Part shown: positions 1 to 10,454 of the stretch, piece by piece
Numbering within the stretch: position 1 is the stretch's first letter
How the letters are laid out: each line of letters opens with the position of its first letter
Source of the DNA: Tenacibaculum mesophilum
GTDB taxonomy: Bacteria > Bacteroidota > Bacteroidia > Flavobacteriales > Flavobacteriaceae
Direction: 5' to 3'
DNA: 64,000 bases
Assembly: GCF_003867075.1 (NCBI RefSeq)
Contig: NZ_CP032544.1
Span: forward strand, 982,001 to 1,046,000
Program-made: the position numbers and the translations under genes
The notes under the pieces: generated by a model
The model's database searches: none
What the model was told of the DNA's origin: nothing
The model's input: the letters and a program-made list of their open reading frames with translations, nothing else

Positions 1-1109
1 TCGTCTGTAATAGACCATAAACCATTATCAGCTTCTAACATTGCGATAGTTCCTGCTATTTGGTTTTTTTCAACTTGTTGTCCATTAATTTCAACAAATC
101 TTAAAGATTGTAAAAAACCGTATGCTTCTGATAATGCATGTAAACTATTTGCATCTTTAGCTCCTTTTCCTTTTAATAGGTAATGTGCAGCCATAACCCC
201 TATTACTTTAGATACTGATGCTCTAATAGTTTCAGCTTGCTTGCTTGCTAATTCATAATCATTAGCATCTACTGCTGCTCTTCCTAATTTGAATGCATTA
301 TAAACATCATCAAAAATTCCTTTAAACTTACTATCATTATCAACACTTTTAATATATGAGTTTAGGAAGCCTTTTCTGTCGTCTAAAGAATTAACTGGTT
401 TTGCAGGATCTTCTTCTAAACCAAATAAATACCCATAAGCTTCATCCCAACCATGTTGTAAAGCTGTATAATTTTTGGTATCATCTCCTTTGTATGGTTT
501 TCCTGCTTCATGATCTGCTTTATTATCATCAATAAATTTTTGAGAAACATACTTGTTTATCATTTGATCTGCAATCACAGAACCTATTAATGTTTTAGCT
601 ACTGCTTGATTATACTCAACTCCTTTAGCACTTACATGAACTGTTCTACTACCTGTAGTTAATTTTCCTGCTGTACCAGCAGCAGCATCTGTATTCCAGT
701 TAGCATATACCTCTGTTGCATGATCTTTAATCCATCCATCCATTTTTAGCCTTAACTCATCTGTTTCAACAGCATCTACGTTAGAGTTTGTAGCTGAAGC
801 CACTGTACCTCTAAGTTTTTTTCCTGAAGTGTTTAATGATGCATCTTCAAACCCTGTACCATCTTTAAACATTTCTTCTAACTGAGCCTGAGTTTTAACG
901 TTATCTTCAAGTGCATCCTTTAACTCTTTAGCCATTTTTAAACGTGCTACTTGTCCTGAAAAACTAACGTTGGATTTATTATCTTTTCCATTAAAAGCGT
1001 AGGTAGCTGGAGCTTCCACTGGTGGTTTTACATCATTATCATTATCGTCTGAACAAGATGTAAATACTAGAGCTGATATAGCTAACATTGAAAGAAATAC
1101 TCTTTTCAT
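1..1109 (-). CDS. DUF4856 family lipoprotein (3' end beyond window)
   Basis: Reading leftward from the ATG at 1109 there is an open frame to the window edge (about 369 codons), so the C-terminus is missing. The N-terminus is a lipoprotein signal with Cys at about residue 19 followed by SDDNDND, the acidic pattern typical of surface-exported Bacteroidota lipoproteins. The body is mostly helical, with segments such as LQHGWDEAYGYLFGL and NKYVSQKFIDD that I recognise as DUF4856. From knowledge of the family, DUF4856 proteins often sit beside imelysin-like proteins in iron-regulated loci; here the left neighbour is outside the window, so that link is inference. Molecular function is unknown. Confidence 0.75.
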   Translation of the reverse strand, partial: MKRVFLSMLAISALVFTSCSDDNDNDVKPPVEAPATYAFNGKDNKSNVSFSGQVARLKMAKELKDALEDNVKTQAQLEEMFKDGTGFEDASLNTSGKKLRGTVASATNSNVDAVETDELRLKMDGWIKDHATEVYANWNTDAAAGTAGKLTTGSRTVHVSAKGVEYNQAVAKTLIGSVIADQMINKYVSQKFIDDNKADHEAGKPYKGDDTKNYTALQHGWDEAYGYLFGLEEDPAKPVNSLDDRKGFLNSYIKSVDNDSKFKGIFDDVYNAFKLGRAAVDANDYELASKQAETIRASVSKVIGVMAAHYLLKGKGAKDANSLHALSEAYGFLQSLRFVEINGQQVEKNQIAGTIAMLEADNGLWSITD

Positions 1110-1242
1110 TTTATTTAGATTAAGTTTTAATTAAATTTACTGGCAAATTTATGTAAGAAATTTATTTTACCAAATCTTATTAAGACTTATTTTAAATAAT
1201 TTTTAACATATTTTACTTAGTTACACATGAAGTAAAATTAAT

Positions 1243-2802
1243 CTATTTATTTTTTTCAAAAAGGTTTACAACGGCTTTACGGATATCATAAGCCATTTCA
1301 TCTTTTTTTGGTTTATAAATATGCATTACATCTTTACTTTTATTTGAAAGTATAGGTATATCAAGACCTCTCAATAAATAATCTGAAAAAGCAACTGTAT
1401 AGTTTTTATCTTCTTGAAGTTTTCCTTTTTTAAGAATCCATTTTCCGTTTTCTTTCTTAGCATTAAATCGTTGTAAGTAGGCACCTGTTCCTGAAGCAGC
1501 TTCTCCAAAGTCCAACACTTCTTTTAATAGACTTCCTTTGATTTCTACTTTTAAAACTTCACCTCCATAAGGCAAAACTCTGAAAATATCAACGGCATTT
1601 ATATCTCCTGCTAGTACATCATCTATCCTAACAGAACCTCCGTTTACTAATGCACAGTCAACTTCGTTATTGTATGCTAAACTCATAGACTCAGCTATAA
1701 TCTTACCCATATTTGTTTGAACACTTCTAATAGTACTTTCTCTTGCATCAAGAGGTTCTTTAGCTGTATATATAACTTCATAAGGATTAGAAACTACTTC
1801 TTGAATTTTACTTTGTAAAACAACCTGCCATTTATCAACTACAGCTTTTACTTTTTTATTTGAAATTATCGAATCGTTAATCTCTTTTAACTCTGACTTA
1901 AATTGAGTTTTCTTAGTTGCTGGATCATATTCAAATCTATGAATATAGACCGTTTTAGCATTTGCATCTGCTTTGGTAATTACTACCTCTCCTACTTTAT
2001 CGTAACTATTGGTATGCTCATGTCCGCCCATTATTAAAGGTACATTAGGTAATAGTTTTGCTATTTCTTTGTCTTGAGTTAGCGAAGCATGGGTTAACCC
2101 AATAACTATATCAACATTATCTTTAATCTCATTATATGCCCGCTTTATTTCTTCGTACATATCTCCATAATATACATAACTCTTAGGGTTGGAAGGTATA
2201 CAAACACTTATAAAACCTACTTTTAATTTTGTACCATCTGGATTTACAAATTCTCTTATATAAGAATCTTTTAAACTATGTTTTTCTCCATCAATTATTT
2301 TATGAAAATACGAGTGTTTACCATCTATGTTATGCAAAACATTAGCAGAAATCCATTCAAATTTACTCTCGTTTAATCTCGCTTGTAAGTGTGTGTAACT
2401 TAAATCGAATTCATGATTACCAAAAGCAACTAAATCAAAATTCATAGCATTCATAACTTCTACCATTTGTTTTCCTCTTACTCGTTCTCCATTATACTTC
2501 ATTGTTCCAAGCAAAGAAGGTGATAAAAAATCTCCTGCCAACACTAACATTGTTTGTTCATTTTCTTTAAGTAAGTCTTGGTGTACGGTTTCCACCCGTG
2601 CCATTCCGCCATATTTATCTCCTTGTATTGGCGCTATTTCATAAACATCATTTAACTGAAGTATTGTAAAGTACGTTTTATCGGCATCTTTTGTAAACTG
2701 ATATTTGTTTGTAGAAGCATTAGCTGTTTTTTTATTTAAATTACAACTAACTATAAACAATAAGATTATGGGAAATACTAAAAGAATTCTAACTTGTTTC
2801 AT
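1243..2802 (-). CDS. 5'-nucleotidase / UshA-like metallophosphatase lipoprotein
   Basis: A 519-residue secreted lipoprotein (lipobox LLFIVSC, Cys20). The N-terminal metallophosphatase domain shows the di-metal motifs in order: LQLND (about 48-52), GDF (90-92), GNHEFD (128-133), a THAS segment near 235 and GGHEHT near 260. The C-terminal 5'-nucleotidase domain has NGGSVRIDD and RVLPYGGEV. The expected role is hydrolysis of extracellular nucleotides or cyclic nucleotides to salvage nucleosides and phosphate. It lies between two other secreted proteins on the same strand, 37 bp after the HExxH gene ends its reading direction upstream. Exact substrate cannot be told from sequence. Confidence 0.9.
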   Translation of the reverse strand: MKQVRILLVFPIILLFIVSCNLNKKTANASTNKYQFTKDADKTYFTILQLNDVYEIAPIQGDKYGGMARVETVHQDLLKENEQTMLVLAGDFLSPSLLGTMKYNGERVRGKQMVEVMNAMNFDLVAFGNHEFDLSYTHLQARLNESKFEWISANVLHNIDGKHSYFHKIIDGEKHSLKDSYIREFVNPDGTKLKVGFISVCIPSNPKSYVYYGDMYEEIKRAYNEIKDNVDIVIGLTHASLTQDKEIAKLLPNVPLIMGGHEHTNSYDKVGEVVITKADANAKTVYIHRFEYDPATKKTQFKSELKEINDSIISNKKVKAVVDKWQVVLQSKIQEVVSNPYEVIYTAKEPLDARESTIRSVQTNMGKIIAESMSLAYNNEVDCALVNGGSVRIDDVLAGDINAVDIFRVLPYGGEVLKVEIKGSLLKEVLDFGEAASGTGAYLQRFNAKKENGKWILKKGKLQEDKNYTVAFSDYLLRGLDIPILSNKSKDVMHIYKPKKDEMAYDIRKAVVNLFEKNK

Positions 2803-2839
2803 TTGATTTTACTTTGATAAAGAAATCAAATTTACAAAT

Positions 2840-3646
2840 TTAGTGAAGATATTGACGTGTGTTTTGCCTAATCATTTTTCTGTATTCTACCAATTCAGGG
2901 AATTGATAAAAGAAATTTATTTTTTTATGTGCTATAGTTCTAGGCTTCTTTATTTTAGGCCTTAACACAAAAGCTGTCCAGCTTTCTACGATGTCTTCTT
3001 CTGGACTTTCTGCTGCATAGTCTGTAAGAAACTCTGTTCTGTTATTTAAATATAAATCATATAGTTTTTCTACACAATTTGCCTCTGTATAACAGTATTT
3101 TCGTTGAATAACATCCCAACGGTTTAAAAGGGCTCCTTTCCAAAAAATATTAACAAACCTGTTAATATAACTATCTTTATAAGCCTCTCCCTCATGAGTT
3201 AAATATAACTCTCCTTCTTCTTGCTTTCTTTTATTCGTTGGCCTTATTTGAGTTCTATTAAGTGTTAACAAATGTCCAAACTCATGAACTAAGGTATAAA
3301 CAGACTCGTGTAATCTTCTTTTATCTTTAGTTTCAAAGTTTACATCTCTAATATCAATTTCTAATTGCCATTTATCATTTTTTGAACTCAAAGCTACTAA
3401 AGCACCTGTTTTTTCATCAACCCCATCTGTCATTAAAACAATACGCTTTATATATTTTTGAGTGAGCTCTTTTGGAAAAATTCTATTAAACTCACTCCAA
3501 TAATAAGAAGCTAATTCATCACTTACAGAATGATTTTTAATTATTTTATTGCCTTTCACGTCCCATACTCCTATTCTTTCACTATCAACAGATTGAGAAA
3601 AAGCTGAAATAAAGAAAAAAAGAAAAACAATATTTAATTTCATCAT
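2840..3646 (-). CDS. Secreted HExxH putative zinc metalloprotein
   Basis: A 268-residue protein with a signal peptide (hydrophobic residues 4-17, ending near FSQS) and a zinc-protease type motif HEFGH at about residues 121-125, preceded by a hydrophobic stretch as in zincin active-site helices. I do not recognise the family. A possible third ligand could be one of the acidic residues in the downstream EEDIVESW segment, which is inference. It is in line with the HMG-CoA lyase gene upstream (4 bp gap) and the nucleotidase downstream, so the three may be co-transcribed. The initiator is a tandem ATG-ATG; either could be used. Confidence 0.6.
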   Translation of the reverse strand: MMKLNIVFLFFFISAFSQSVDSERIGVWDVKGNKIIKNHSVSDELASYYWSEFNRIFPKELTQKYIKRIVLMTDGVDEKTGALVALSSKNDKWQLEIDIRDVNFETKDKRRLHESVYTLVHEFGHLLTLNRTQIRPTNKRKQEEGELYLTHEGEAYKDSYINRFVNIFWKGALLNRWDVIQRKYCYTEANCVEKLYDLYLNNRTEFLTDYAAESPEEDIVESWTAFVLRPKIKKPRTIAHKKINFFYQFPELVEYRKMIRQNTRQYLH

Positions 3647-3650
3647 TTTT

Positions 3651-4508
3651 TTAAAAAACTTCTAGGGCTTTATTATATGCACTTTCAAAACTCATTGGTT
3701 TTATATTAGTTATTACTTTATTTGATGTAAAGTAAGATAACAATTTCTCCGTAGGCATATTACCTGTTAAATCATCTTTAGCCATTGGACACCCCCCATA
3801 CCCTTTAATAGCTCCATCAAAACGTCGACAACCTGCCTTAAATGCACTATCAACTTTTTCGTGCCACTTAATTGGTGTAGTATGTAAATGAGCTCCAAAT
3901 TCTATTTGAGGGTAACTTGGTATTAGATTTGAGAATAAATAATCTATATCTTCAGGTGTTGAGCTTCCAATTGTATCTGACAAAGATAATATTTTAACAC
4001 CAAACGACGAAAGTTTTTCGGTCCATTCTCCAACTATCTCAACACTCCAAGGATCTCCATACGGATTTCCAAATCCCATTGACAAATAAGCTACGACCTC
4101 TTTATTTGTTCGATTAGCAATGGCTAATACCTCTTTTAGGGTATCTATAGATTGATCAATTGTTTTGTGCGTGTTCCGCATTTGAAAGTTTTCTGATATT
4201 GAAAAAGGGTATCCTAAATAATCTATTTCTTCAAATTGTGAAGCATCATTTGCTCCTCGAACATTTGCTACAATTGCTAAAAGTTTACTTGTAGTAGTAG
4301 ATAAATCTAACATCGATAAAACTTCAGCTGTATCTCTCATTTGCGGAATTGCCTTTGGTGATACAAAACTTCCAAAATCAATAGTGTCAAACCCTACTTT
4401 TAACAGTGAATTAATATACTTAGCCTTTGCCTCTGTAGGAATAAAATGACTTTTAATTCCTTGCATTGCGTCCCTTGGACATTCAATAATTTTAACACTA
4501 TTCACCAT
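3651..4508 (-). CDS. Hydroxymethylglutaryl-CoA lyase family enzyme
   Basis: A 285-residue TIM-barrel acyl-CoA lyase of the DRE-TIM family. Visible family features are the N-terminal metal/catalytic RDAMQG (about 12-17), the HLHTT metal-ligand motif (about 208-212) and the lyase signature GGCPMAKDDLTGN with the catalytic Cys at about 240. HMG-CoA lyases cleave HMG-CoA to acetyl-CoA and acetoacetate in leucine degradation. Length is typical for bacterial enzymes. It is first in the leftward run and diverges from the sigma factor gene at 4699. A related aldolase specificity cannot be excluded. Confidence 0.85.
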   Translation of the reverse strand: MVNSVKIIECPRDAMQGIKSHFIPTEAKAKYINSLLKVGFDTIDFGSFVSPKAIPQMRDTAEVLSMLDLSTTTSKLLAIVANVRGANDASQFEEIDYLGYPFSISENFQMRNTHKTIDQSIDTLKEVLAIANRTNKEVVAYLSMGFGNPYGDPWSVEIVGEWTEKLSSFGVKILSLSDTIGSSTPEDIDYLFSNLIPSYPQIEFGAHLHTTPIKWHEKVDSAFKAGCRRFDGAIKGYGGCPMAKDDLTGNMPTEKLLSYFTSNKVITNIKPMSFESAYNKALEVF

Positions 4509-4698
4509 TGTGTCAAATATACATATTTTGATTCATTTTTTCACTTGTCTTAATCTTCCGATCCCTAACAAAAAACAAAACACACAACACTTTAATTATC
4601 AACAAAATATCAATATAAAATTTAAAACTATAAAAAAAAAATTACTTTTATTGATGTAAACTGTCACAATTTTAAAGTTAAATTGTCTCTAGTGTAGA

Positions 4699-5274
4699 AT
4701 GATTTTATTGGAGTCTCAACATACACATATTAACCAACTAATCGAACGCTGTAAAAAGAACGATAATGCTGCTCAGATGCAGGTTTATCAAAACTATTAC
4801 AAAGCTATGTATAATACGTCATATCGTATCTTAAAAGACGAGTTTGAGGCTGAAGATTTAATCCAAGAAGCATTTTTAACTGCTTTCATGAAGTTAGATA
4901 GCTTTAAAGGTGAGGTTACTTTTGGTGCATGGTTAAAAAGAATTGTGATTAATAAAAGTTTAACCCAATTAAAGAAAGTTACTCGATATGATGAAGTACG
5001 AATGGATGTGATTCCTAGCTACGAAGTAGAAGATATTGAGATAGACTATAGTTCTTTAGAAGTTAAAAGAGTTATAAGCTGTTTGCAAAGTTTAAAGGAT
5101 AATTACAGAATTGTATTGACCTTGAACCTTGTTGAAGGTTATGATTATGATGAAATCGCTCAGATATTAAATTACACCAATGAAAATGTGCGAACAACAG
5201 TATCTAGAGCAAAAAAGAAATTAAAACAAGTATTAGCAGCTAATACTAATAAAACACAAGTATATGGAGGATAA
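4699..5274 (+). CDS. ECF RNA polymerase sigma factor
   Basis: A 191-residue sigma-70 family protein. Region 2 is at about residues 25-95 (DEFEAEDLIQEAFLTAF is the core-binding/-10 helix) and region 4 at about 120-185 (LNLVEGYDYDEIAQILNYT followed by a helix-turn-helix ending VRTTVSRAKKKL). It has no extra domains. Its 3' end overlaps the next gene by 11 bp, and the next four genes run in the same direction, so it probably controls its own operon of envelope proteins together with the membrane protein that follows. The trigger is unknown. Confidence 0.92.
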   Translation: MILLESQHTHINQLIERCKKNDNAAQMQVYQNYYKAMYNTSYRILKDEFEAEDLIQEAFLTAFMKLDSFKGEVTFGAWLKRIVINKSLTQLKKVTRYDEVRMDVIPSYEVEDIEIDYSSLEVKRVISCLQSLKDNYRIVLTLNLVEGYDYDEIAQILNYTNENVRTTVSRAKKKLKQVLAANTNKTQVYGG

Positions 5275-5794
5275 ACTACATCAGTTTTTTAAAGAAAATG
5301 ATTTTGATGTTTTCGAGCCTCATCAAGGACATTTAAATCGATTTCAACGAAAACTAGAGTCGCCAAAACGAGCTAAAAGACCATCTTATTTTTGGATGAG
5401 CATAGCAGCTTCAATCGTATTATTTTTAGGATTTTATCTTGGTAGTTATCAACAAAAAAACACCTATGACTTAGCTGATATTTCGCCCAAAATGGCAGAG
5501 GCTCAAAACTTTTTTGTTACAACTATAAATCAAGAATTAAAGGAAGTTGAACAATATAGGAATTTAGAAACCGAAATAGTTATTGAAGATTCTTTAAATG
5601 AAATTGAAGAGCTAGAAGACCAATACAAAACGCTCGTAAAAGAACTATCTAAAAGAGATAACAAACATCAAATCATCAGAGAAATGATACAAAATTATCA
5701 ACAACGATTAGATGTATTAGAAAAACTTCTTTTACGATTAGAATTACAACAAAACCCCGCAAAATTAGAAATATTAGAAGATGAAATTATATAA
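5264..5794 (+). CDS. Membrane-anchored anti-sigma-like protein
   Basis: A 176-residue protein with a short cytoplasmic head (residues 1-40), one membrane segment (about 43-62) and a C-terminal charged part rich in Glu/Lys/Leu predicted as coiled coil (about 95-170). It overlaps the ECF sigma gene by 11 bp and the next gene by 14 bp. Position and topology fit the anti-sigma factor partner, but I see no recognisable zinc anti-sigma motif (no HxxxCxxC), so the function rests on context. The alternative is a structural membrane protein of the same operon. Confidence 0.65.
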   Translation: MEDKLHQFFKENDFDVFEPHQGHLNRFQRKLESPKRAKRPSYFWMSIAASIVLFLGFYLGSYQQKNTYDLADISPKMAEAQNFFVTTINQELKEVEQYRNLETEIVIEDSLNEIEELEDQYKTLVKELSKRDNKHQIIREMIQNYQQRLDVLEKLLLRLELQQNPAKLEILEDEII

Positions 5795-6851
5795 AATACT
5801 TTTCCTACTGTTATTCATTCCTACTCTTTTAGTAGCTAATGATAAAAATCACGAAAAAAGCAAAAACATACGTAAAACATTTTCGGTTAACAAAAACGCA
5901 ACCTTATACATTAACAATAAATATGGTAATATAAATGTAGCTACTTGGAACGAAAACAGAATAGAAATTAATGTCAAAATAACCGTTAAGGGCAATGACT
6001 TATCTAACGTTGAACGTAAGTTAAAAGCAATTAATGTTCAATTTGAAGCTACACCTAGTTTAATAGAAGCCAGAACCATTATTGAAAAAACAAAATCAAG
6101 CTGGTCTTGGTGGGGTAATAATAACACCAACTACAAAATTAACTACTTTGTTAAAATGCCAATCACCAACAATGCTGATTTAAATAATAAATACGGAAAC
6201 ATTGAGCTGGATAAATTAGAAGGTAAGTCTAATATTAATTGTGATTATGGTAAAATACAAATTGACCAATTATTAAATGAAACTAATAACATTAATTTAG
6301 ATTACTGTGGTACTTCTGAAATTAACTTTATGAAATCAGGAAACTTAAGTGTTGACTACTCTAAGTTAACCATTCAAAAATCAGAAAATTTAAAAGTAAA
6401 CGCAGATTATTCTACCATGAAAATTGGTACTGCAACCGATGTTGATTTTAATAGTGATTATGGAAGTATTTCTATAGATGATGCCTCAAACGTTAATGGT
6501 AATTCTGATTATGCTAGCATAAAAATAGGTGCTATTAGAAAAAACTTAAAAATTAATACTGATTACGGTAGTGTTAGAGTTAGAAATATTAAAAAAGGCT
6601 TTGAAAGTATTGTTATTGATGGAAGTTATGCTGGAATTAAACTTGGCACGAATAGTAATAACAACTTTACTTTTACTGTTGATTTAGGTTATGCTGGATT
6701 TGGATATCCTGAAAACTATGTAAACATGTTTAAAAGCATTAATAAATCATCTAAAAAATACTACGAGGGAACTTTTGGTAAAGGAAATTCTAATTCTACC
6801 ATTACCATAAAATCTAAATACGGAGGTGTTTCTTTAAAATTAAATGATTAA
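5781..6851 (+). CDS. DUF4097-type secreted beta-repeat protein
   Basis: A 356-residue protein with a signal peptide (1-20). Its middle (about 120-290) consists of imperfect 15-25 residue repeats containing DYG or DYS followed by I/V (for example NKYGNIEL, DYGKIQI, DYSTMKIG, DYGSISID, DYGSVRV), the pattern of a right-handed beta-solenoid as in DUF4097 adhesin-like proteins. No catalytic motif is visible. It is the third gene of the sigma-factor operon and probably sits on the periplasmic or outer face. A role in envelope stress or surface structure is inferred from context. Confidence 0.7.
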   Translation: MKLYKILFLLLFIPTLLVANDKNHEKSKNIRKTFSVNKNATLYINNKYGNINVATWNENRIEINVKITVKGNDLSNVERKLKAINVQFEATPSLIEARTIIEKTKSSWSWWGNNNTNYKINYFVKMPITNNADLNNKYGNIELDKLEGKSNINCDYGKIQIDQLLNETNNINLDYCGTSEINFMKSGNLSVDYSKLTIQKSENLKVNADYSTMKIGTATDVDFNSDYGSISIDDASNVNGNSDYASIKIGAIRKNLKINTDYGSVRVRNIKKGFESIVIDGSYAGIKLGTNSNNNFTFTVDLGYAGFGYPENYVNMFKSINKSSKKYYEGTFGKGNSNSTITIKSKYGGVSLKLND

Positions 6852-6873
6852 CCAACTTACAAATTATATTACA

Positions 6874-7602
6874 ATGAAAAAATTAGCAATCTTATTATTA
6901 TCTCTTTTTTTTAGCTTTCAAACACAAGCACAAAGCTGGTGGAATTCAAAAAAAATTAAAGGAAACGGAAACGTTACTACAGAAATTAGAAAAATCGGTT
7001 CTTTTGACAAAGTAAACATTGGAGGCTCATTTGATGTTTATTTAATTAACGGAACCGAAGGTAAAGTAACCTTAGAAGGAGAAGAAAATATTTTAAAGTA
7101 TATTGAAACTGAAGTTAAAAACGGAAAATTAAATGTACACTTTAAACAAAACACCAATATTAAAGCTACAAAAAAGCTAACAGTAACTATTCCTTTTGAA
7201 AAAATTGAAGCCGTAGCTTTAGGAGGATCAGGAAATATAATTGCAAAAAAACGTATTAAGGCTGATGTAATTTCTTTTGGTTTAGGAGGTTCCGGAAATA
7301 TTATAGCCAGTGTAGACGCTAATACTGTTAAAACTTCTATTGGCGGTTCCGGAAACATTAAACTAAAAGGAAAAAGTGACTACTTAAAATGTTCTATTGG
7401 TGGGTCAGGAAATATAAAAGCATACGATTTAAAAACAAGTTCTTTAAAAGCTAATATTGCTGGCTCTGGTGATATATCAGTAACCGTTAACAATAAGATT
7501 AAAGCTACAATAGTAGGGTCTGGAAGTATATATTATAAAGGAAACCCTTCAGACATAGATAAGACTTCTTTAGGCTCTGGAAATGTTATTGATAAAAATT
7601 AA
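6874..7602 (+). CDS. DUF2807 head-GIN domain secreted protein
   Basis: About 242 residues from the ATG at 6874. A start at 6844 would overlap the preceding gene and place ten residues in front of an otherwise perfect signal peptide (MKKLAILLLSLFFSF...QAQS), so 6874 is preferred. The mature part is a DUF2807 beta-helix with near-regular copies of GGSGNI or GSGDI/GSGSI, about every 18-23 residues between residues 100 and 235. It is the last gene of the sigma/anti-sigma operon and is followed by a strong terminator. The family is common in Bacteroidota and has no established biochemical function. Confidence 0.8.
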   Translation: MKKLAILLLSLFFSFQTQAQSWWNSKKIKGNGNVTTEIRKIGSFDKVNIGGSFDVYLINGTEGKVTLEGEENILKYIETEVKNGKLNVHFKQNTNIKATKKLTVTIPFEKIEAVALGGSGNIIAKKRIKADVISFGLGGSGNIIASVDANTVKTSIGGSGNIKLKGKSDYLKCSIGGSGNIKAYDLKTSSLKANIAGSGDISVTVNNKIKATIVGSGSIYYKGNPSDIDKTSLGSGNVIDKN

Positions 7603-7620
7603 AGTATCTTACTATATAAA

Positions 7621-7652
7621 AAGTCCGCTGTAAGTTTACAGCGGACTTTTTT
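7621..7652. terminator. Bidirectional intrinsic terminator
   Basis: A perfect 12-bp stem (7621-7632 with 7637-7648, loop AGTT) is followed by a T-run on the plus strand and, read on the minus strand, by a T5 run. It lies between the converging DUF2807 gene and valS and can serve both. Confidence 0.9.
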
Positions 7653-7672
7653 ATTTATTTAAAACAATTAAC

Positions 7673-10312
7673 TTACTGTAGAGAAGCTAAACTAGCTTTA
7701 ATTGTTTCAATTTTAGCTAAGGTGTCTGACTCTTTTTTACGCTCTAGGGCTATTACTTGCTCTGGTGCATTACTTACAAATCGCTCATTAGACAACTTCT
7801 TTTGAATTCCTGTTAAGAAACCTTCAGCTCTTTTTAACTCTGCATTTAGCTTAGTTATTTCTGCTTCTACATCAATGGTATCTAACGAAATCGGAACAAA
7901 ATATTCATTTGATTTTACACGGAAAGATGCTGCACCTTCTACCTTTTCGGTAACATAGTTAATTTCTGAAGCATTCGTTAACTTTTGAATTACTACATCA
8001 AACTCTTTTGTAAACTTTTCGTTATTTACAACAGACAGTTCAATTGCGTCTTTAAACGAAATATTTTTATTTTTTCTAATTGTTCTAATTCCAGAAACTA
8101 CACCCGTAGCAAACTCAAAATTCGTTATCAATTTTTCATTTGTTTCTCCTACTGTTGGATATTTAGCAATGATTAATGCGCTTTCTGGAGTTCTTTCAGT
8201 AATGTGTTGCCAAATTTCTTCTGTTAAGAAAGGCATAAATGGATGCAATACTTTTAAGTTATTCTCTAATACTTCTATTACAGCTTTATATGTTTTTGCA
8301 TCGATTGGTTGTTGGTATCCTGGTTTAACAATTTCTAATAACCATGATGAGAAATCATCAGTAATTAACTTGTAAATTGCCATTAAAGCATCTGATAAAC
8401 GATACTTACTAAAGTGATCTTCTATTTCTAACAACACTTTATTAAACTTAGCCTCATACCAAGCTAATCCTATTTTAGCCGTTTCTGGTTGAGCTAAACT
8501 TTCGTCTATTTCCCACCCTTTAATTAAACGGAAGGTATTCCAAATTTTATTAGCAAATCCTTTTCCTTGTTGGCATAAATCTTCATCAAATAATAAATCG
8601 TTTCCAGCCGCTGCACTTAATAATAACCCTACACGAACTCCGTCAGCTCCAAAATCTTCAATTAACTTTAAAGCATCTGGTGAGTTCCCTAAGGATTTAC
8701 TCATTTTTCTACGTTGCTTATCACGTACTAACCCTGTTAGGTATACGTTTTCAAACGGACGTTCATCTTTGTATTCATATCCAGCAATAATCATACGTGC
8801 CACCCAGAAAAATAAAATATCTGGTCCAGTTACTAAATCATTGGTTGGATAGTAGTACTTTATTTCTTCATTTTCTGGATTACGAATTCCATCGAAAACC
8901 GACATTGGCCATAACCAAGAAGAGAACCAAGTATCTAGCGCATCTGGATCTTGTTTTAAATCTGACGCAGACAACGAAGAATTACCTGTTTTTTCTTGAG
9001 CTAATTTTACTGCATCTTCAATATTTTCAGCTACTACAAAATCTTCCTTTCCATCTCCAAAATAGAAAGCAGGAATTTGTTGTCCCCACCATAATTGACG
9101 AGAAATATTCCAATCACGGATGTTTTCCATCCAGTGGCGGTATGTATTTTCAAACTTTTTAGGGAATAACTTTACTTCTCTATCTTCTCCTAATACAGCT
9201 TCAATAGCTGGCTTTACCAACTCTTCCATTTTTAAGAACCATTGATCCGATAATCTTGGTTCAATTACCGCTTTCGTTCTTTCTGAAGTCCCAACTTTAT
9301 TAGTATGAACTTCTGTTTTAATTAAGTAACCTTTCTCCTCTAATTCTTTAGATATTTCCTTTCTAACAACAAAACGGTCTTTTCCTTCATAATGTAATCC
9401 AAAAGAATTTAAGGTAGCGTCTTCATTAAAAATATCGATTACTTCTAACTTATGCTTATCTCCTAAGGTTTTATCATTTTCATCGTGTGCAGGAGTTACT
9501 TTTAAACACCCTGTACCAAACTCAACATCTACATATTCGTCTTCAATAATTGGAATTTCTCTATTACATAAAGGAACAATTGCTTTTTTACCTTTTAAAT
9601 GCGTAAAACGCTCATCGCTTGGGTTGATACAAATAGCTGTATCTCCTAGAATAGTTTCTGGACGTGTAGTTGCAATAGTTACTTTTTCTTCAGAACCTAC
9701 TATATCGTACTGTAAGTAATATAAATTACCTTGACGTTCTTCGTAGATAACTTCTTCGTCAGAAAGTGTAGTTTTTGCTTCTGGATCCCAATTTACCATA
9801 CGATATCCACGGTAAATTAACCCTTTATTATATAGATCCACAAATACCTTAATTACTGATTCTGACAATGCAGGATCCATGGTAAATGCAGTACGTTCCC
9901 AATCACAAGAAGCTCCTAACTTTTTTAATTGATCTAAAATAATCCCTCCATACTCATTTTTCCATTCCCAAGCATGTGCTAAAAATTCTTCACGAGTTAA
10001 ATCATTTTTATCAATACCTTGTTCTTTTAATTTCGCTACTACTTTTGCTTCAGTAGCAATTGAGGCGTGGTCAGTACCTGGAACCCAACACGCATTTTTT
10101 CCTTGTAAACGAGCACGACGAATTAACACATCTTGAATCGTGTTGTTTAACATATGTCCCATATGCAACACTCCTGTTACGTTTGGTGGAGGTATTACAA
10201 TTGTGTATGGTTCTCGTTCATCTACTTCTGAATGAAAGTAATTGTGTTTCATCCAGTAATCGTACCATTTTCCTTCTACTTCTTTGGAATTATATTTTGA
10301 TGGAATATTCAT
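7673..10312 (-). CDS. valS: Valyl-tRNA synthetase
   Basis: An 879-residue class I aminoacyl-tRNA synthetase that charges tRNA-Val in the cytoplasm. The HIGH motif appears as HMGH at about residues 50-53 within [13 protein letters not shown], the editing (CP1) domain carries [12 protein letters not shown] near 215-226, and the KMSKS loop is [11 protein letters not shown] near residue 535. An anticodon-binding domain and a charged C-terminal coiled coil follow (about 810-879), as usual for ValRS. Length is normal for Bacteroidota. It is transcribed alone, convergent with the DUF2807 gene. Confidence 0.98.
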   Translation of the reverse strand: MNIPSKYNSKEVEGKWYDYWMKHNYFHSEVDEREPYTIVIPPPNVTGVLHMGHMLNNTIQDVLIRRARLQGKNACWVPGTDHASIATEAKVVAKLKEQGIDKNDLTREEFLAHAWEWKNEYGGIILDQLKKLGASCDWERTAFTMDPALSESVIKVFVDLYNKGLIYRGYRMVNWDPEAKTTLSDEEVIYEERQGNLYYLQYDIVGSEEKVTIATTRPETILGDTAICINPSDERFTHLKGKKAIVPLCNREIPIIEDEYVDVEFGTGCLKVTPAHDENDKTLGDKHKLEVIDIFNEDATLNSFGLHYEGKDRFVVRKEISKELEEKGYLIKTEVHTNKVGTSERTKAVIEPRLSDQWFLKMEELVKPAIEAVLGEDREVKLFPKKFENTYRHWMENIRDWNISRQLWWGQQIPAFYFGDGKEDFVVAENIEDAVKLAQEKTGNSSLSASDLKQDPDALDTWFSSWLWPMSVFDGIRNPENEEIKYYYPTNDLVTGPDILFFWVARMIIAGYEYKDERPFENVYLTGLVRDKQRRKMSKSLGNSPDALKLIEDFGADGVRVGLLLSAAAGNDLLFDEDLCQQGKGFANKIWNTFRLIKGWEIDESLAQPETAKIGLAWYEAKFNKVLLEIEDHFSKYRLSDALMAIYKLITDDFSSWLLEIVKPGYQQPIDAKTYKAVIEVLENNLKVLHPFMPFLTEEIWQHITERTPESALIIAKYPTVGETNEKLITNFEFATGVVSGIRTIRKNKNISFKDAIELSVVNNEKFTKEFDVVIQKLTNASEINYVTEKVEGAASFRVKSNEYFVPISLDTIDVEAEITKLNAELKRAEGFLTGIQKKLSNERFVSNAPEQVIALERKKESDTLAKIETIKASLASLQ

Positions 10313-10357
10313 ATGTTATGTGTATCTTTATGGTTAATAATTTAACATTTTTTAACC

Positions 10358-10374
10358 TTTGGCATTGTTTTTGA
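10358..10374 (+). promoter_or_regulatory. Possible sigma-54 type promoter
   Basis: TTTGGCATTGTTTTTGA has GG (10361-10362) and G (10373) at the -24/-12 spacing of RpoN promoters, preceded by the usual T-rich bases. It points toward the DUF1573 gene about 125 bp away, which also has its own -7 element. The second half is only TTGA rather than TTGC, so this is a weak call. Confidence 0.3.
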
Positions 10375-10454
10375 AATTCGATTAGCAAAAATACAACTAT
10401 CTATGAGGTACAGAAAATTAGAGGTTGTTTTTTTAGAACTTAAAGAAATAATAC

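Noticed and set aside
7038..7358. Minus-strand 106-codon frame with repeated FPEPP
   Set aside because: It is the mirror image of the GGSGNI repeats in the DUF2807 gene, so it is a by-product of repeat coding.
8797..9162. Plus-strand 121-codon frame inside valS
   Set aside because: Antisense to conserved synthetase sequence; low-complexity Leu/Phe-rich translation.
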